Assembly (NCBI GenBank): GCA_017307735.1
Contig: JAFKGR010000023.1
Span: 1-36,655, forward strand
Direction: 5' to 3'
DNA from: Chitinophagaceae bacterium
Lineage (GTDB): Bacteria > Bacteroidota > Bacteroidia > Chitinophagales > Chitinophagaceae
DNA: 36,655 bases
The position numbers and the translations under genes are program-made. Below the pieces are notes generated by a model that saw only the letters and a program-made list of their open reading frames with translations, was not told where the DNA came from and searched no databases. Every line of letters starts with the position of its first letter. Position 1 is the first letter of the stretch. Positions 1 through 6,853 of this stretch are shown piece by piece.

Positions 1-2
1 AA

Positions 3-143
3 CAAAAGATATCAGGTCAATTCAAATCTGCCGAAGGAGCCGATATGTTTGCTATCCTGAGATCAGTAATTGATACCACAATCAAATCGGGACAAAATGT
101 TTTGAATGCCTTATCCCTTATCGCTATACTGGGGACTGAATAG
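3..143 (+). CDS. Transposase, C-terminal fragment (IS66-like), cut by the window's left edge
   Basis: The frame is open from the window edge to TAG at 141-143 and encodes a tail containing GQFKSAEGADMFAILRSVID and later NVLNALSLIA. This resembles the C-terminal end of IS66-type DDE transposases in Bacteroidota; the assignment rests on remembered family resemblance, since no DDE residue is inside the window. No terminal inverted repeat is visible between the stop and the next gene, so this is probably a remnant. Its reading frame is the same as that of the following metallo-hydrolase gene, separated only by the TAG. Whether the upstream part is intact cannot be seen. Confidence 0.55.
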   Translation, partial: QKISGQFKSAEGADMFAILRSVIDTTIKSGQNVLNALSLIAILGTE

Positions 144-182
144 TTACAAATACTGGACGACCGTTTTCAGAATGAAACTCAC

Positions 183-1034
183 GTGATTGCCAACTACCTC
201 ATTGAATCTGCAGATGGACTGATATTGATTGAGACCGGACCGGAAACCACATTTACCCATCTTCAAGCTGCGATTGAAAGAGAAGGATTCGACTGGCGTG
301 ATGTAAAACACGTTTTGCTCACCCATATTCATTTCGACCATGCGGGCGCTGCCTGGAAATTTGCGCAAAACAATGCAAAAATTTATGTCAATCCGGTTGG
401 GCTTCCTCATTTGAACAATCCTGAAAAACTTTGGAATTCCGCCAAAAGAATTTATAAAGATGATATGGAACCCCTCTGGGGAAAAATGGAACCGATAGAT
501 ATTAATTTGCTGGTACCGCTGAACGATGGTGAAGATAAAGTAATCGGAGGAATTAAATTTACCACGTGGTACACCCCCGGACATGCGATTCATCACAATG
601 CGTATCAGTTTGGAAGTGTTGTTTTCACAGGTGATGCAGCCGGTGTAAGAATTAACAATGGTCCGGTAGTGCCCCCCTGCCCTCCTCCCGATATCAATCT
701 TGAAGAATGGAAAAAATCTATTGAGAAAATAAAAAATCTCAATCCGGAATTGTTGTATCTCGCTCATTTTGGACCGGTAGATTTGCCCACCAAACATCTA
801 AGTAATCTGGAAAATATGCTCGATGATTGGGCCGCATGGATAAAACCGTATTACGAATCCCACACACCTGCGGAAGAGATTACACCGAAGTTTGTGGAAT
901 ACACCCGGAATCAATTGCGGGAAATGGATGTACCGGAACCGGATATTGTAAAATATGAAAAAGCAAATCCTACCTATATGTCCGTCACAGGATTGCTGAG
1001 ATATTGGAAACTGAAAGAAGAAGGAAGGATTTAG
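183..1034 (+). CDS. Metallo-beta-lactamase-fold hydrolase, 5' end possibly truncated
   Basis: MBL-fold metal-dependent hydrolase; substrate unknown (the family includes glyoxalase II-like, lactonase and beta-lactamase enzymes). Visible metal ligands are H48-x-H50-x-D52-H53 in THIHFDHAG, H134 in TPGHAIHH, D151 in FTGDAAG and a late His in LAHFGP, so the active site looks complete. The start is doubtful. GTG at 183 is the first conventional start, but the same frame reads LQILDDRFQNETHVIANYLIE from 144, which looks like the normal first strand of this family. No ATG lies between TAG at 141 and codon 183; only ATA (150) or CTG (153) are available. The gene abuts a transposase remnant, so the native start may have been lost. 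No signal peptide is seen. A GNAT gene follows 51 bp downstream. Confidence 0.8.
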   Translation: MIANYLIESADGLILIETGPETTFTHLQAAIEREGFDWRDVKHVLLTHIHFDHAGAAWKFAQNNAKIYVNPVGLPHLNNPEKLWNSAKRIYKDDMEPLWGKMEPIDINLLVPLNDGEDKVIGGIKFTTWYTPGHAIHHNAYQFGSVVFTGDAAGVRINNGPVVPPCPPPDINLEEWKKSIEKIKNLNPELLYLAHFGPVDLPTKHLSNLENMLDDWAAWIKPYYESHTPAEEITPKFVEYTRNQLREMDVPEPDIVKYEKANPTYMSVTGLLRYWKLKEEGRI

Positions 1035-1085
1035 CTCTGAGTCAGCAATATCATTTAATAAACTAAGCTATTCGTATAAAATAAT

Positions 1086-1541
1086 ATGGGTATCAAAATC
1101 AGAAAGGCGAAAGAATCCGATTCAGAAAAAGTGTGGCAACTGATGCACGACCTGGCGGTGTTTGAAAAGTATATAGGGTCATTCGCCATTACACCTGAAA
1201 TTGTGCGTGAGAAAGGTTTTCATAAATCGCCGCCTGATTTTTATTGTATCGTTGCCGAAGACGGAAATAAAATTGCAGGTATGCTGGTTTATTATTTTTT
1301 ACCTTACACAGCGCAAAACAAACCTGCCATTTATCTGAAGGAGCTTTATGTGGATACCCCTTATCGCAACCAAAAAATTGGCGAGCAACTGATGAATGCT
1401 TTGAAAGAGGAAGCCCGGTTACACGGATGCGGCCAAATTAAATGGAATGTAGGTCCTTGGAATAAACGTGGAATTGAATTTTATGAAAGGTTGGGAGCGA
1501 GAGAAGATTCGACATGGCTGAATTTTTCGTGGGATGTATGA
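1086..1541 (+). CDS. GNAT-family N-acetyltransferase
   Basis: A 151-residue single-domain acetyl-CoA-dependent N-acetyltransferase, expected to be cytosolic. Motif A is seen as LKELYVDTPYRNQKIGEQLM (about residues 86-105), giving the Q/R-x-x-G-x-A/G-type acetyl-CoA loop. The C-terminal part, WNVGPWNKRGIEFYERLGA, is the usual Tyr-containing motif B region. The NxxGIEFYERLGA pattern and the ExxVWQLMHDLAxFEK start resemble diamine/spermidine acetyltransferase-type GNATs, but the substrate cannot be read from sequence. The ATG at 1086 gives the typical family length. It follows the MBL gene on the same strand and could be co-transcribed with it. Confidence 0.87.
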   Translation: MGIKIRKAKESDSEKVWQLMHDLAVFEKYIGSFAITPEIVREKGFHKSPPDFYCIVAEDGNKIAGMLVYYFLPYTAQNKPAIYLKELYVDTPYRNQKIGEQLMNALKEEARLHGCGQIKWNVGPWNKRGIEFYERLGAREDSTWLNFSWDV

Positions 1542-1575
1542 ACTATCATTCATTTTCGTTTCATCAGCAAATTAC

Positions 1576-2769
1576 CTAAGGAATATATGCAGTCAAAAAT
1601 TCCCGATACGGGTTTTTGAAAAGATGACCAACACGAATGAAACCCTTTGGAATATCTTTGAAAGAAATATTAATCGACACAATTACTGAAATATTATTCC
1701 CTTTTCTCCTGACTTTTACATCTCGTTCTTCCGACTTTAATATTTCCAAATATTCGGATTCCTTTACAAAAAAATCCGGTGAGTTTTCAAATACCTTTGA
1801 GTCAATTTCCTTTTTTAGCTTAGAAATGGATAATCTTTCCTTTGCTATTTTTCTCGAATAAAATATTACCGCTCGTGGGTCATTCAGCTTTAATAAATAT
1901 TCCAGGTAAGGCCAGGTGATTAAATCGGAAAAATAAAAACTAAAATAGTTTTTGGGGAAATGACGATAGAAATCTGATAACTGTTTAAGTCCTTTTTCAT
2001 CAAATATTGCGCCGGGAAGACCTGGCATTTCTTCCGATATTTTCTCTGCAAATATTTTATAATAATCGCTCTTCATGTTTTCCGCTGGGAACATCTGGCT
2101 AATTTCTTCTCCCACTTCCCAGCAACATCCTATAAAATTTGAATTAATCCAGGGAATAAGATTTCCGCTAAATCTCCCGATCATATCCCGGATCTTAATA
2201 AACACCATCTTCTCTTCTCCATCCAGATGAATCTCATTTTTGCCCGGATTCAACATATTCTTTAATAAACTAAAGTTGCCGTTTTTGAACAAGTTGAACA
2301 ATCCCTGAATTCCAGTAAATCTTTTTTTAGTATAAACCGGTTCCGGATTTATCGCACCTCTGCTTAATAATTTCTCTAACTCTTCGGGGGTTATTTGGTT
2401 TTCAATAACAAAGTTCAGGTAACCGACTATATAATCTTCGTTTTTAACCGGCAATAATAATTTAATGTGATCCCAGCCAACATAAGAATTCAAAGCGCTG
2501 ATCTTTTCATAATCGGGAAATATTTTATTAAAAACCCGCATGCTTTCAATGTTTGATTTGTCAAACCAATCACCATACAGCCCGCTTAACTTCTGACCAA
2601 TATCACTTACAAGACTTTGGCTAAACCGTTTGCCTCTTTCATTATACAGAGAATTTAGACAGTATCCGGTTTCCCAAAACAACCTTATCAGCCCTCCGTT
2701 GGCCGAAGAAATAATATTAAACTGCCTTTGTTTAATGATTTGATGAACCTTTGAAAGGCTTGATTTCAT
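1576..2769 (-). CDS. Tandem DUF1016-type protein lacking the PDDEXK nuclease domain
   Basis: 397 residues. The N-terminal third (about 8-125) has the pattern of the DUF1016/YhcG N-terminal domain: LFWETGYCLNSL, then SLVSDIGQKLSGLYGDWFDKSNIESMRVFN and a WDHIKLLLPV end. A second, more divergent copy runs from about 188 to 318: WEVGEEISQMFP, FAEKISEEMPG, LSDFYRHFP, LITWPYLEYLLKLNDPRAVIFYSRKIAKERLS. In standard YhcG proteins this domain is followed by a PD-(D/E)XK nuclease; here the last ~75 residues are short and basic with no such motif. DUF1016 proteins are often found near restriction systems or mobile DNA, but no function is shown here. The start is ATG at 2769. The lipoprotein gene ends upstream on the same strand, 47 bp away. 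Confidence 0.65.
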   Translation of the reverse strand: MKSSLSKVHQIIKQRQFNIISSANGGLIRLFWETGYCLNSLYNERGKRFSQSLVSDIGQKLSGLYGDWFDKSNIESMRVFNKIFPDYEKISALNSYVGWDHIKLLLPVKNEDYIVGYLNFVIENQITPEELEKLLSRGAINPEPVYTKKRFTGIQGLFNLFKNGNFSLLKNMLNPGKNEIHLDGEEKMVFIKIRDMIGRFSGNLIPWINSNFIGCCWEVGEEISQMFPAENMKSDYYKIFAEKISEEMPGLPGAIFDEKGLKQLSDFYRHFPKNYFSFYFSDLITWPYLEYLLKLNDPRAVIFYSRKIAKERLSISKLKKEIDSKVFENSPDFFVKESEYLEILKSEERDVKVRRKGNNISVIVSINISFKDIPKGFIRVGHLFKNPYREFLTAYIP

Positions 2770-2816
2770 CGTTTCGTCTAATTATAAATAAATTTAAAAA
2801 TATTACTCAAAAGTTA

Positions 2817-3980
2817 TCATCTAATTTCATTGTGTTTATTACTCCAATTTCTCGATGCGAAAATTGTATTGTTTGTTTTATAAATAGCATTAACACTACA
2901 TGACCAAAAGCAATCAGCTAAAGTAAAATTTGATTCCTCCAGAATTTTATAAGAGTTCAAATGGTCTAAAGTTGTTACTACTCGTGTAATTGTCCTACCA
3001 TATTTATCAATATAAGTTGAGATTGCATTATCAACGAAGGTGTCATACAATATCACATTCTGAATAACACCACCAGGCACACTTCTAAATATTTGTGATC
3101 GGTATTTATACACTATAGGAACATAATTTCCATCAGATGACATATCTTCATCGCTAAAGAATGTTTCAGATTCAGTTGAGGTATAATCTGAAACTGCAAC
3201 TTGTTGAGATTGATTCTCATCTTCCGCTGATCCACCGCTCCCACCACCTCCGCCCCAGTCACTATTTTCTTCAAGCATCTCGGTTTCATTAAAACAAATA
3301 GTATAGAAAGAGATTACAGGATATGCTTCGACAACTATTTCGTCATAACCTCCATAGCTATAAGATACCCAATCAGTGAATGAATATGTAATACATCCCA
3401 TTGCCCTGTCATAGGAAAGAGGGTTTTCACTTTTCAAAGAAAAATCAGCGGATTCCCTTTTTATTTTTTTGAAATGATTAATATCTCCCATACTCAACCA
3501 AAGTGTTGACGGCTCGCCATTTATTAAATTGTAACTTTTGATAGCGCCTTGGCTTTTACGGCCACTCTCATCGGTTAAAACATTCCCATAAGAATAAATA
3601 AGAATTGCAGCTTCAATCTTACCGTTAGGTGCCTTTCTGAAAACAAGGCTAAAAGTAGTTTTAACAGCAGATGTATCCTGTGAAATTGATATTTTACCAT
3701 CAAACAAAAAAGGGATTTCCACATATTTCCTGCCTTTATATTCGTACCAAATACCCTTATCCCATGCCAGATTTCCTGTAATAAAAGTCCGGTCTTCTTT
3801 TTTCAACCTGATCCTCTCGCTTTTGAAAGCACCTCCATTCTTATTAAGCCAGTTTCGGTATTCATTTAAAGGTGATGACCTGTCAGACTCAAAAGAATTA
3901 TCCTTTCTACAGGAAGATATAAGTAGCATTAACATGCTAACCCAAAGAACAAACTTTGGGATATTCAATAACCTTTTCAT
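2817..3980 (-). CDS. Hypothetical secreted lipoprotein
   Basis: 387 residues, family not recognised. The N-terminus is a lipoprotein signal peptide: basic MKR, a hydrophobic stretch, then the lipobox LISSC with the lipidated Cys at residue 24, followed by RKD. The mature protein is predicted to sit on the outer membrane or periplasmic side. A glycine-rich flexible linker (GGGGGSGGSAEDE, about residues 242-255) separates two parts. The last ~60 residues contain a CFWSC pair of cysteines. The start is supported by a well-formed promoter 30-60 bp upstream and by the position of the signal peptide. No enzymatic motif is seen. Confidence 0.75.
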   Translation of the reverse strand: MKRLLNIPKFVLWVSMLMLLISSCRKDNSFESDRSSPLNEYRNWLNKNGGAFKSERIRLKKEDRTFITGNLAWDKGIWYEYKGRKYVEIPFLFDGKISISQDTSAVKTTFSLVFRKAPNGKIEAAILIYSYGNVLTDESGRKSQGAIKSYNLINGEPSTLWLSMGDINHFKKIKRESADFSLKSENPLSYDRAMGCITYSFTDWVSYSYGGYDEIVVEAYPVISFYTICFNETEMLEENSDWGGGGGSGGSAEDENQSQQVAVSDYTSTESETFFSDEDMSSDGNYVPIVYKYRSQIFRSVPGGVIQNVILYDTFVDNAISTYIDKYGRTITRVVTTLDHLNSYKILEESNFTLADCFWSCSVNAIYKTNNTIFASRNWSNKHNEIR

Positions 3981-4009
3981 TTCTCGGAAGTTAATTTTAA
4001 ATTGGTAAT

Positions 4010-4042
4010 CAAACCTACCATTTCATAATTAAAAAACAAAAA
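4010..4042 (-). promoter_or_regulatory. Bacteroidota-type promoter of the lipoprotein gene
   Basis: Read on the minus strand, TTTTTG (4042-4037) is followed after exactly 19 nt by TAGGTTTG (4017-4010). This matches the Bacteroidota primary sigma consensus (TTTG, ~19 nt, TAnnTTTG). It would start transcription near 4003 and leave a leader of about 20-25 nt before the ATG at 3980. It lies outside the neighbouring insertion element. Confidence 0.65.
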
Positions 4043-4138
4043 GAATAAGACCACAATTCCCGCAATTAATAAATCTGAATTTTAAATAACTGAGTTTTGT
4101 CAAACGATTTAAAGATTTCTAATCCAAATTAGGTGAAC

Positions 4139-4159
4139 TACTCCCAATTCTTTGGACAG
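4139..4159 (+). repeat. Left terminal inverted repeat of the IS3 element
   Basis: It begins TACTCCCAATTC and ends GGACAG. It matches the reverse complement of 5481-5501 at 18 of 21 positions. It is preceded by TGAAC, a common IS3-type outer end. Confidence 0.7.
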
Positions 4160-4189
4160 ATTTGATTGCCGTTTAAGTTATTTTCAGGT

Positions 4190-4264
4190 GCTTTAAAAAA
4201 TGATGATTGCCGTTTTTGTTTTCACAAACTTAAGGTTCTTTCCGGCAATCGTGTTTTTTAAAGC
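4190..4264. repeat. Long hairpin downstream of the transposase gene
   Basis: The arms 4190-4212 (GCTTTAAAAAA, tgat, GATTGCCG reduced to the paired bases) and 4243-4264 (CGGCAATC, gtg, TTTTTTAAAGC) are complementary over 19 bp, with a small internal loop and a ~30 nt apical loop. It lies 33 bp beyond the orfB stop, inside the left end of the element. Transcribed either way it has a run of U or A in the stem, so it may act as a terminator or as protection against transcription reading into the element. The role is inference. Confidence 0.55.
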
Positions 4265-4296
4265 GCAAGCCCGCCGGCAGGGCAATCTCTGCACTC

Positions 4297-5136
4297 TCAG
4301 GCTGCCTGTTTTAAATAGTTTTCTTCCGGTGTTTTGTAGTTTAATGATTGGTGCCTCCTTTCACCATTGTAAAATGAAAAATAGTTGTGTAACCCTTTGT
4401 AAAGTGACAGCCCGTCATCGTACACATTCAGGTAGATGTGCTCGTATTTTACGGTTCTCCAAAGGCGCTCAATAAAGATGTTATCAATGGCCCTGCCTTT
4501 GCCGTCCATGCTGATTCGTATCTCATTTTCTTTCAGTAATTCAATGTATATCTCACTGGTAAACTGGCTGCCCTGGTCGCTGTTCATTATCTCAGGTTTA
4601 CCATGCAACGAAATGGCATCTTTGACCAATTCTGTACACCATTCTGCTGTCATGGTATTGCTAATGCCCCAGCCTACTACATACCGCGTATGCAGGTCTA
4701 TAATGGCACATAAGTACATGAAACCATGCTTCATTGGAACATAGGTGATATCAATAGCCCATACCTGATTCTTCCGCTCTGTCTGAAGGCCTTTTAGCAG
4801 GTACGGATACTTGTAGGCAGCCGGATCGGTGCGTGTTGTGCGCGGCGTAGGGTACAGCGTTTGCCAACCCTGAAGCTTCATTAGACGCCGCAAGCGTTTA
4901 CGGTTAATTTGGTAGCCCAGACAAATCAGCAAAACCAATAGACGCTCTACCCCATAAAACGGCGTATCCAGATACTGCTCATCCCTCAAACGCATGATAG
5001 CAAGGTTTTCGTCACTTTCCCCTACTGGCTTGTAATAAAGCCCACTGCGACTTACATCCAGCAACTCACATTGCTTAACGATACTCAGATCGTCTTCCCG
5101 CTCAACCATCATACGACGCTCACTTATAGGTTTCAC
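4297..5136 (-). CDS. IS3-family transposase OrfB (DDE integrase core)
   Basis: 279 residues from GTG at 5136. The N-terminal part (SIVKQCELLDVSRSGLYY) is the IS3 OrfB HTH_21-like region. The rve integrase core follows: first catalytic Asp in WAIDITYV, second Asp in NSDQGSQF, and Glu in DNIFIERLWRTVKYE with the downstream K of the DDE signature. It ends with the typical YNGERRHQSLNYKTPEENY tail, so the catalytic protein is complete. It overlaps orfA by 17 bp. In IS3 elements the active enzyme is an OrfAB fusion made by ribosomal frameshifting; the frame relation here is unusual (see the slippery-site entry). Independent translation from the GTG would give OrfB alone. Confidence 0.93.
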   Translation of the reverse strand: MKPISERRMMVEREDDLSIVKQCELLDVSRSGLYYKPVGESDENLAIMRLRDEQYLDTPFYGVERLLVLLICLGYQINRKRLRRLMKLQGWQTLYPTPRTTRTDPAAYKYPYLLKGLQTERKNQVWAIDITYVPMKHGFMYLCAIIDLHTRYVVGWGISNTMTAEWCTELVKDAISLHGKPEIMNSDQGSQFTSEIYIELLKENEIRISMDGKGRAIDNIFIERLWRTVKYEHIYLNVYDDGLSLYKGLHNYFSFYNGERRHQSLNYKTPEENYLKQAA

Positions 5137-5416
5137 AGTAACTTTTTTTTAGAAAGTCGTTGGCAACTTTCAGCTCGCCGATCTGCGCATACAATGCCTG
5201 TATCAACTGTTCATTATTCTGTATTTCACGACTACTGCCTTTTTCAAAAAGCACCGGTGATTTCTCAAGAAACTCCTTTTTCCAGGTGTTTATCTGGGTG
5301 GGATGTAAATCGTATTTTTTTGCGAGCATCTCTATGGTTTGGCGCTCTTTGAGAGCCTCAATACAAACCTTACTCTTGAATTCTGAAGTGAACTTTCTTC
5401 TGCTTGTTTTACTCAT
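5120..5416 (-). CDS. IS3-family OrfA (HTH_Tnp_1 DNA-binding protein)
   Basis: 98 residues. It starts MSKTSRRKFTSEFKSKVCIE, the classic IS3 OrfA opening, continues through a helix-turn-helix (TIEMLAKKYDLHPTQINTWKKEF) and ends in a leucine-zipper-like coiled coil (QLIQALYAQIGELKVANDFLKK). It binds the terminal repeats and normally supplies the N-terminal half of OrfAB. The last residues, SYCETYK, follow an A8 tract and are probably not native: with one more A the frame would end two codons later as in typical IS3 OrfA proteins. Confidence 0.92.
   Translation of the reverse strand: MSKTSRRKFTSEFKSKVCIEALKERQTIEMLAKKYDLHPTQINTWKKEFLEKSPVLFEKGSSREIQNNEQLIQALYAQIGELKVANDFLKKSYCETYK
5143..5152 (-). 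other. Slippery A8 tract at the orfA/orfB junction
   Basis: On the minus strand the sequence is CT-A8-GTTACTG. In the orfA frame it reads cta aaa aaa agt. A -1 shift here would read aag tta ctg tga and stop at once, while orfB lies in the +1 frame. With nine As, the canonical IS3 heptamer A AAA AAG would sit in frame and a -1 shift would enter orfB exactly. This copy therefore seems to have lost one A, unless a +1 shift or polymerase slippage (A8 to A7) makes the fusion. Confidence 0.6.
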
Positions 5417-5472
5417 TTTTTCGGTTTTTTTTATGCCCGTAATTCAGGCACCTTGTTTTACAAATCTCTATC

Positions 5473-5787
5473 TTAATTGCCTGTCCGAAAAATGGGGAGT
5501 ATTATATTGTAACAAAAGAGAAAAATAGAAACCGTTATCAGAATGCCGGTAAACATGGGTCCCGCTGTTGTGTAATAAAAATGGCTGACGGAAGATTTCA
5601 AATCAGCGCCGGCTTCGTAAACCTGCGACTGGCTGATATCCACAAGCCCGGGGTTGTTGAGAAGATTCAGGTAATTCACAAAAGCGTTCACACCCCAGCA
5701 AAGAAAGGGTAAAAGAATTCCCAAAATACCGATGAGCCTTCGCAATGCATGATAGGAAATAAGATAACTGTCGTTGGCTGTTTTCAT
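5473..5787 (-). pseudogene. Membrane-protein gene truncated at its 3' end by the IS3 element
   Basis: From ATG at 5787 the frame encodes MKTANDSYLISYHALRRLIG, then hydrophobic helices (LIGILGILLPFLCWGVNAF and GPMFTGILITVSIFLFCYN). The last ~10 codons (IILPIFRTGN) are read from the right end of the IS3 element and end within it. The intact gene should be longer. The sequence on the other side of the element (below 4134) does not resume this frame, so the remaining part is missing from this locus. The two-helix pattern with an intervening ~45-residue extracytoplasmic loop resembles the start of DUF998-like small membrane proteins, which is a weak guess. A longer frame extends upstream to 5847, but the start at 5787 fits better. 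Confidence 0.6.
5481..5501 (-). repeat. Right terminal inverted repeat of the IS3 element
   Basis: The mate of 4139-4159 (18 of 21 positions). It forms the last codons of the truncated membrane-protein frame. The outer flank reads TTATATTG rather than a clean CA end, so the precise boundary (about 5501-5507) is uncertain. Confidence 0.65.
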
Positions 5788-5947
5788 GATGGCTGTGTTG
5801 AAAAATGAGAATATAAAATTAGTAGTGTTGGTGATGACTGACAGCAATTGGGTTTTGAAAGAATAACCGTGATTTTTATACGCGATAATTTAATAAATGA
5901 CAGGATAATTTTTTGAAATAATAAAACTGGTTGCCATCCGTGATTGA

Positions 5948-6148
5948 TCAGTCTTTTTTCTCCAGCATAAAAATATCTTCTACATGTTTTCCGAAAACAT
6001 TCGCAATTTTCAGCGCTAATACCGTGGAAGGTACATACTTCCCCGATTCAATGGCATTGATGGTTTGCCGGCTGACCGAAATCTTTTTTGCCAGTTCCTC
6101 CTGCGTCAGGTTACTGATGGCTCTTTCAACTCTTAAATTATTTTTCAC
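5948..6148 (-). CDS. XRE-family helix-turn-helix regulator
   Basis: A small cytosolic DNA-binding protein of 66 residues. The HTH is seen as LTQEELAKKISVSRQTINAIESGKY, followed by a helix-rich C-terminus (LALKIANVFGKHVEDIF). Residue spacing matches small XRE proteins (YozG-like) that begin MKNNLRxxR. The chosen start is GTG at 6148, giving VKNNLRVERA as the first residues; an ATG at 6181 would add 11 residues unlike the family. The GTG overlaps the last 11 bases of the upstream membrane-protein gene, which is typical of translational coupling. The protein probably autoregulates the pair through the palindrome at 6633-6654 (inference). Confidence 0.85.
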   Translation of the reverse strand: MKNNLRVERAISNLTQEELAKKISVSRQTINAIESGKYVPSTVLALKIANVFGKHVEDIFMLEKKD

Positions 6149-6614
6149 GTCCGGCTTTTTTAAAATTTCTATATAAGACATAATTAAATCTCACAATGAA
6201 AAATATCAGAATAGTAAAACAATTATAAACCATGACATCAAAAAAAGGTAAACCGTAAATGAACAAAAATGCAAAAAGTAATAAGATATAATTGACAAGT
6301 ACTGCCCATAACAAGGAAGTCAACCTAAGGTTCGAAATAAATTCATCTTCAACTTTCTCTTTTGAAAATCCGACCAAGAGTGAACCAGTGATGAAAAGGG
6401 AACCTGCGATTGTTGCGGAAATATTCGTGGAAATAAAACTGAATATTTTCGTATCCTTAAGTATTTCGATATCCAGAATTGCAAAGGTTCTGGCATTGAG
6501 ATGAACATTTTCAATTCCGAAAATGATTAAATACAATCCAAAAACAAAAGATGGAATAAGAATTATCCATCCAATCCTCTTCCATTTGTGAGGCAATAAC
6601 AATTTATTCTGCAT
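6138..6614 (-). CDS. Four-helix membrane protein paired with the XRE regulator
   Basis: 158 residues from ATG at 6614 (MQNKLLLPHKWKRIGW). Four hydrophobic segments are visible: about 14-32 (WIILIPSFVFGLYLIIFGI), 57-80, 101-122 and 127-147, with the basic tail NFKKAGREK probably in the cytosol. The family is not certain; small membrane proteins like this are often encoded directly before a YozG-like XRE regulator. An ATG at 6644 is rejected as the start because it lies inside the palindromic operator candidate. The gene overlaps the regulator gene by 11 bp. Confidence 0.72.
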   Translation of the reverse strand: MQNKLLLPHKWKRIGWIILIPSFVFGLYLIIFGIENVHLNARTFAILDIEILKDTKIFSFISTNISATIAGSLFITGSLLVGFSKEKVEDEFISNLRLTSLLWAVLVNYILLLFAFLFIYGLPFFDVMVYNCFTILIFFIVRFNYVLYRNFKKAGREK

Positions 6615-6632
6615 AAAATAAAAGTTTTGGTG

Positions 6633-6675
6633 AATGTAAAGCATTCTTTACATTATATCAAGTATTATTTACATT
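6633..6675 (-). promoter_or_regulatory. Palindromic operator candidate for the XRE regulator
   Basis: AATGTAAAG (6633-6641), 4 nt, CTTTACATT (6646-6654) form a perfect 9-bp inverted repeat. Another copy of one half-site, ATTTACATT, lies at 6667-6675, so TTTACATTAT occurs at 6647-6656 and 6668-6677, exactly 21 bp (two helical turns) apart. The group sits 20-60 bp upstream of the membrane-protein start. Binding by the downstream regulator is inference. Confidence 0.55.
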
Positions 6676-6853
6676 ATGTAGCGAATACTTAACGATTCAT
6701 GTCAATCGCACTCGGTTCAAAATACTGCCAATTCTATGAATCGAGGTTTTTAGTGATAGATACCAACTCATTTTGCCTTTGACATAACCTTTCAACTTCA
6801 ATATTTTATACAATCACATTTTTTAAATACTTTTCCGTGAGAGATCGTTAATT

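Larger units (their letters stand above)
4134..5507 (-). mobile_element. IS3-family insertion sequence
   Basis: A ~1.37 kb element with the IS3 arrangement: orfA (helix-turn-helix protein) and orfB (DDE integrase-core transposase), overlapping and in different frames, read on the minus strand. Imperfect terminal inverted repeats match at 18 of 21 positions (4139-4159 against 5481-5501). The outermost bases are uncertain. The left end can be drawn at TG (4134), as usual for IS3-type ends, but the right end lacks the matching CA, and no clear 3-4 bp target duplication flanks the element. The right end lies inside a truncated membrane-protein gene and the left flank does not continue that gene, so a deletion or rearrangement followed insertion. 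Confidence 0.8.

Noticed and set aside
144..797. Long open frame on the strand opposite the MBL-fold gene
   Set aside because: It overlaps a gene with a full set of metal ligands; its product has no recognisable domain and looks like an antisense shadow.
183..1034. Carbapenemase-type antibiotic resistance gene
   Set aside because: The MBL fold alone does not imply beta-lactam hydrolysis; there is no signal peptide and no class-specific features beyond metal ligands.
4200..4475. Plus-strand open frame running through the IS3 hairpin and into orfB
   Set aside because: It is read from the hairpin and the antisense of a clear transposase, with no support as a protein.
5788..5847. Upstream start for the truncated membrane-protein gene
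   Set aside because: The extra 20 residues do not resemble a signal or first helix; ATG at 5787 fits a normal N-terminus.
5948..6614. Toxin-antitoxin reading of the XRE/membrane pair
   Set aside because: The membrane protein has four helices and ordinary size, and gene order and overlap fit a regulated membrane protein better; nothing shows toxicity.
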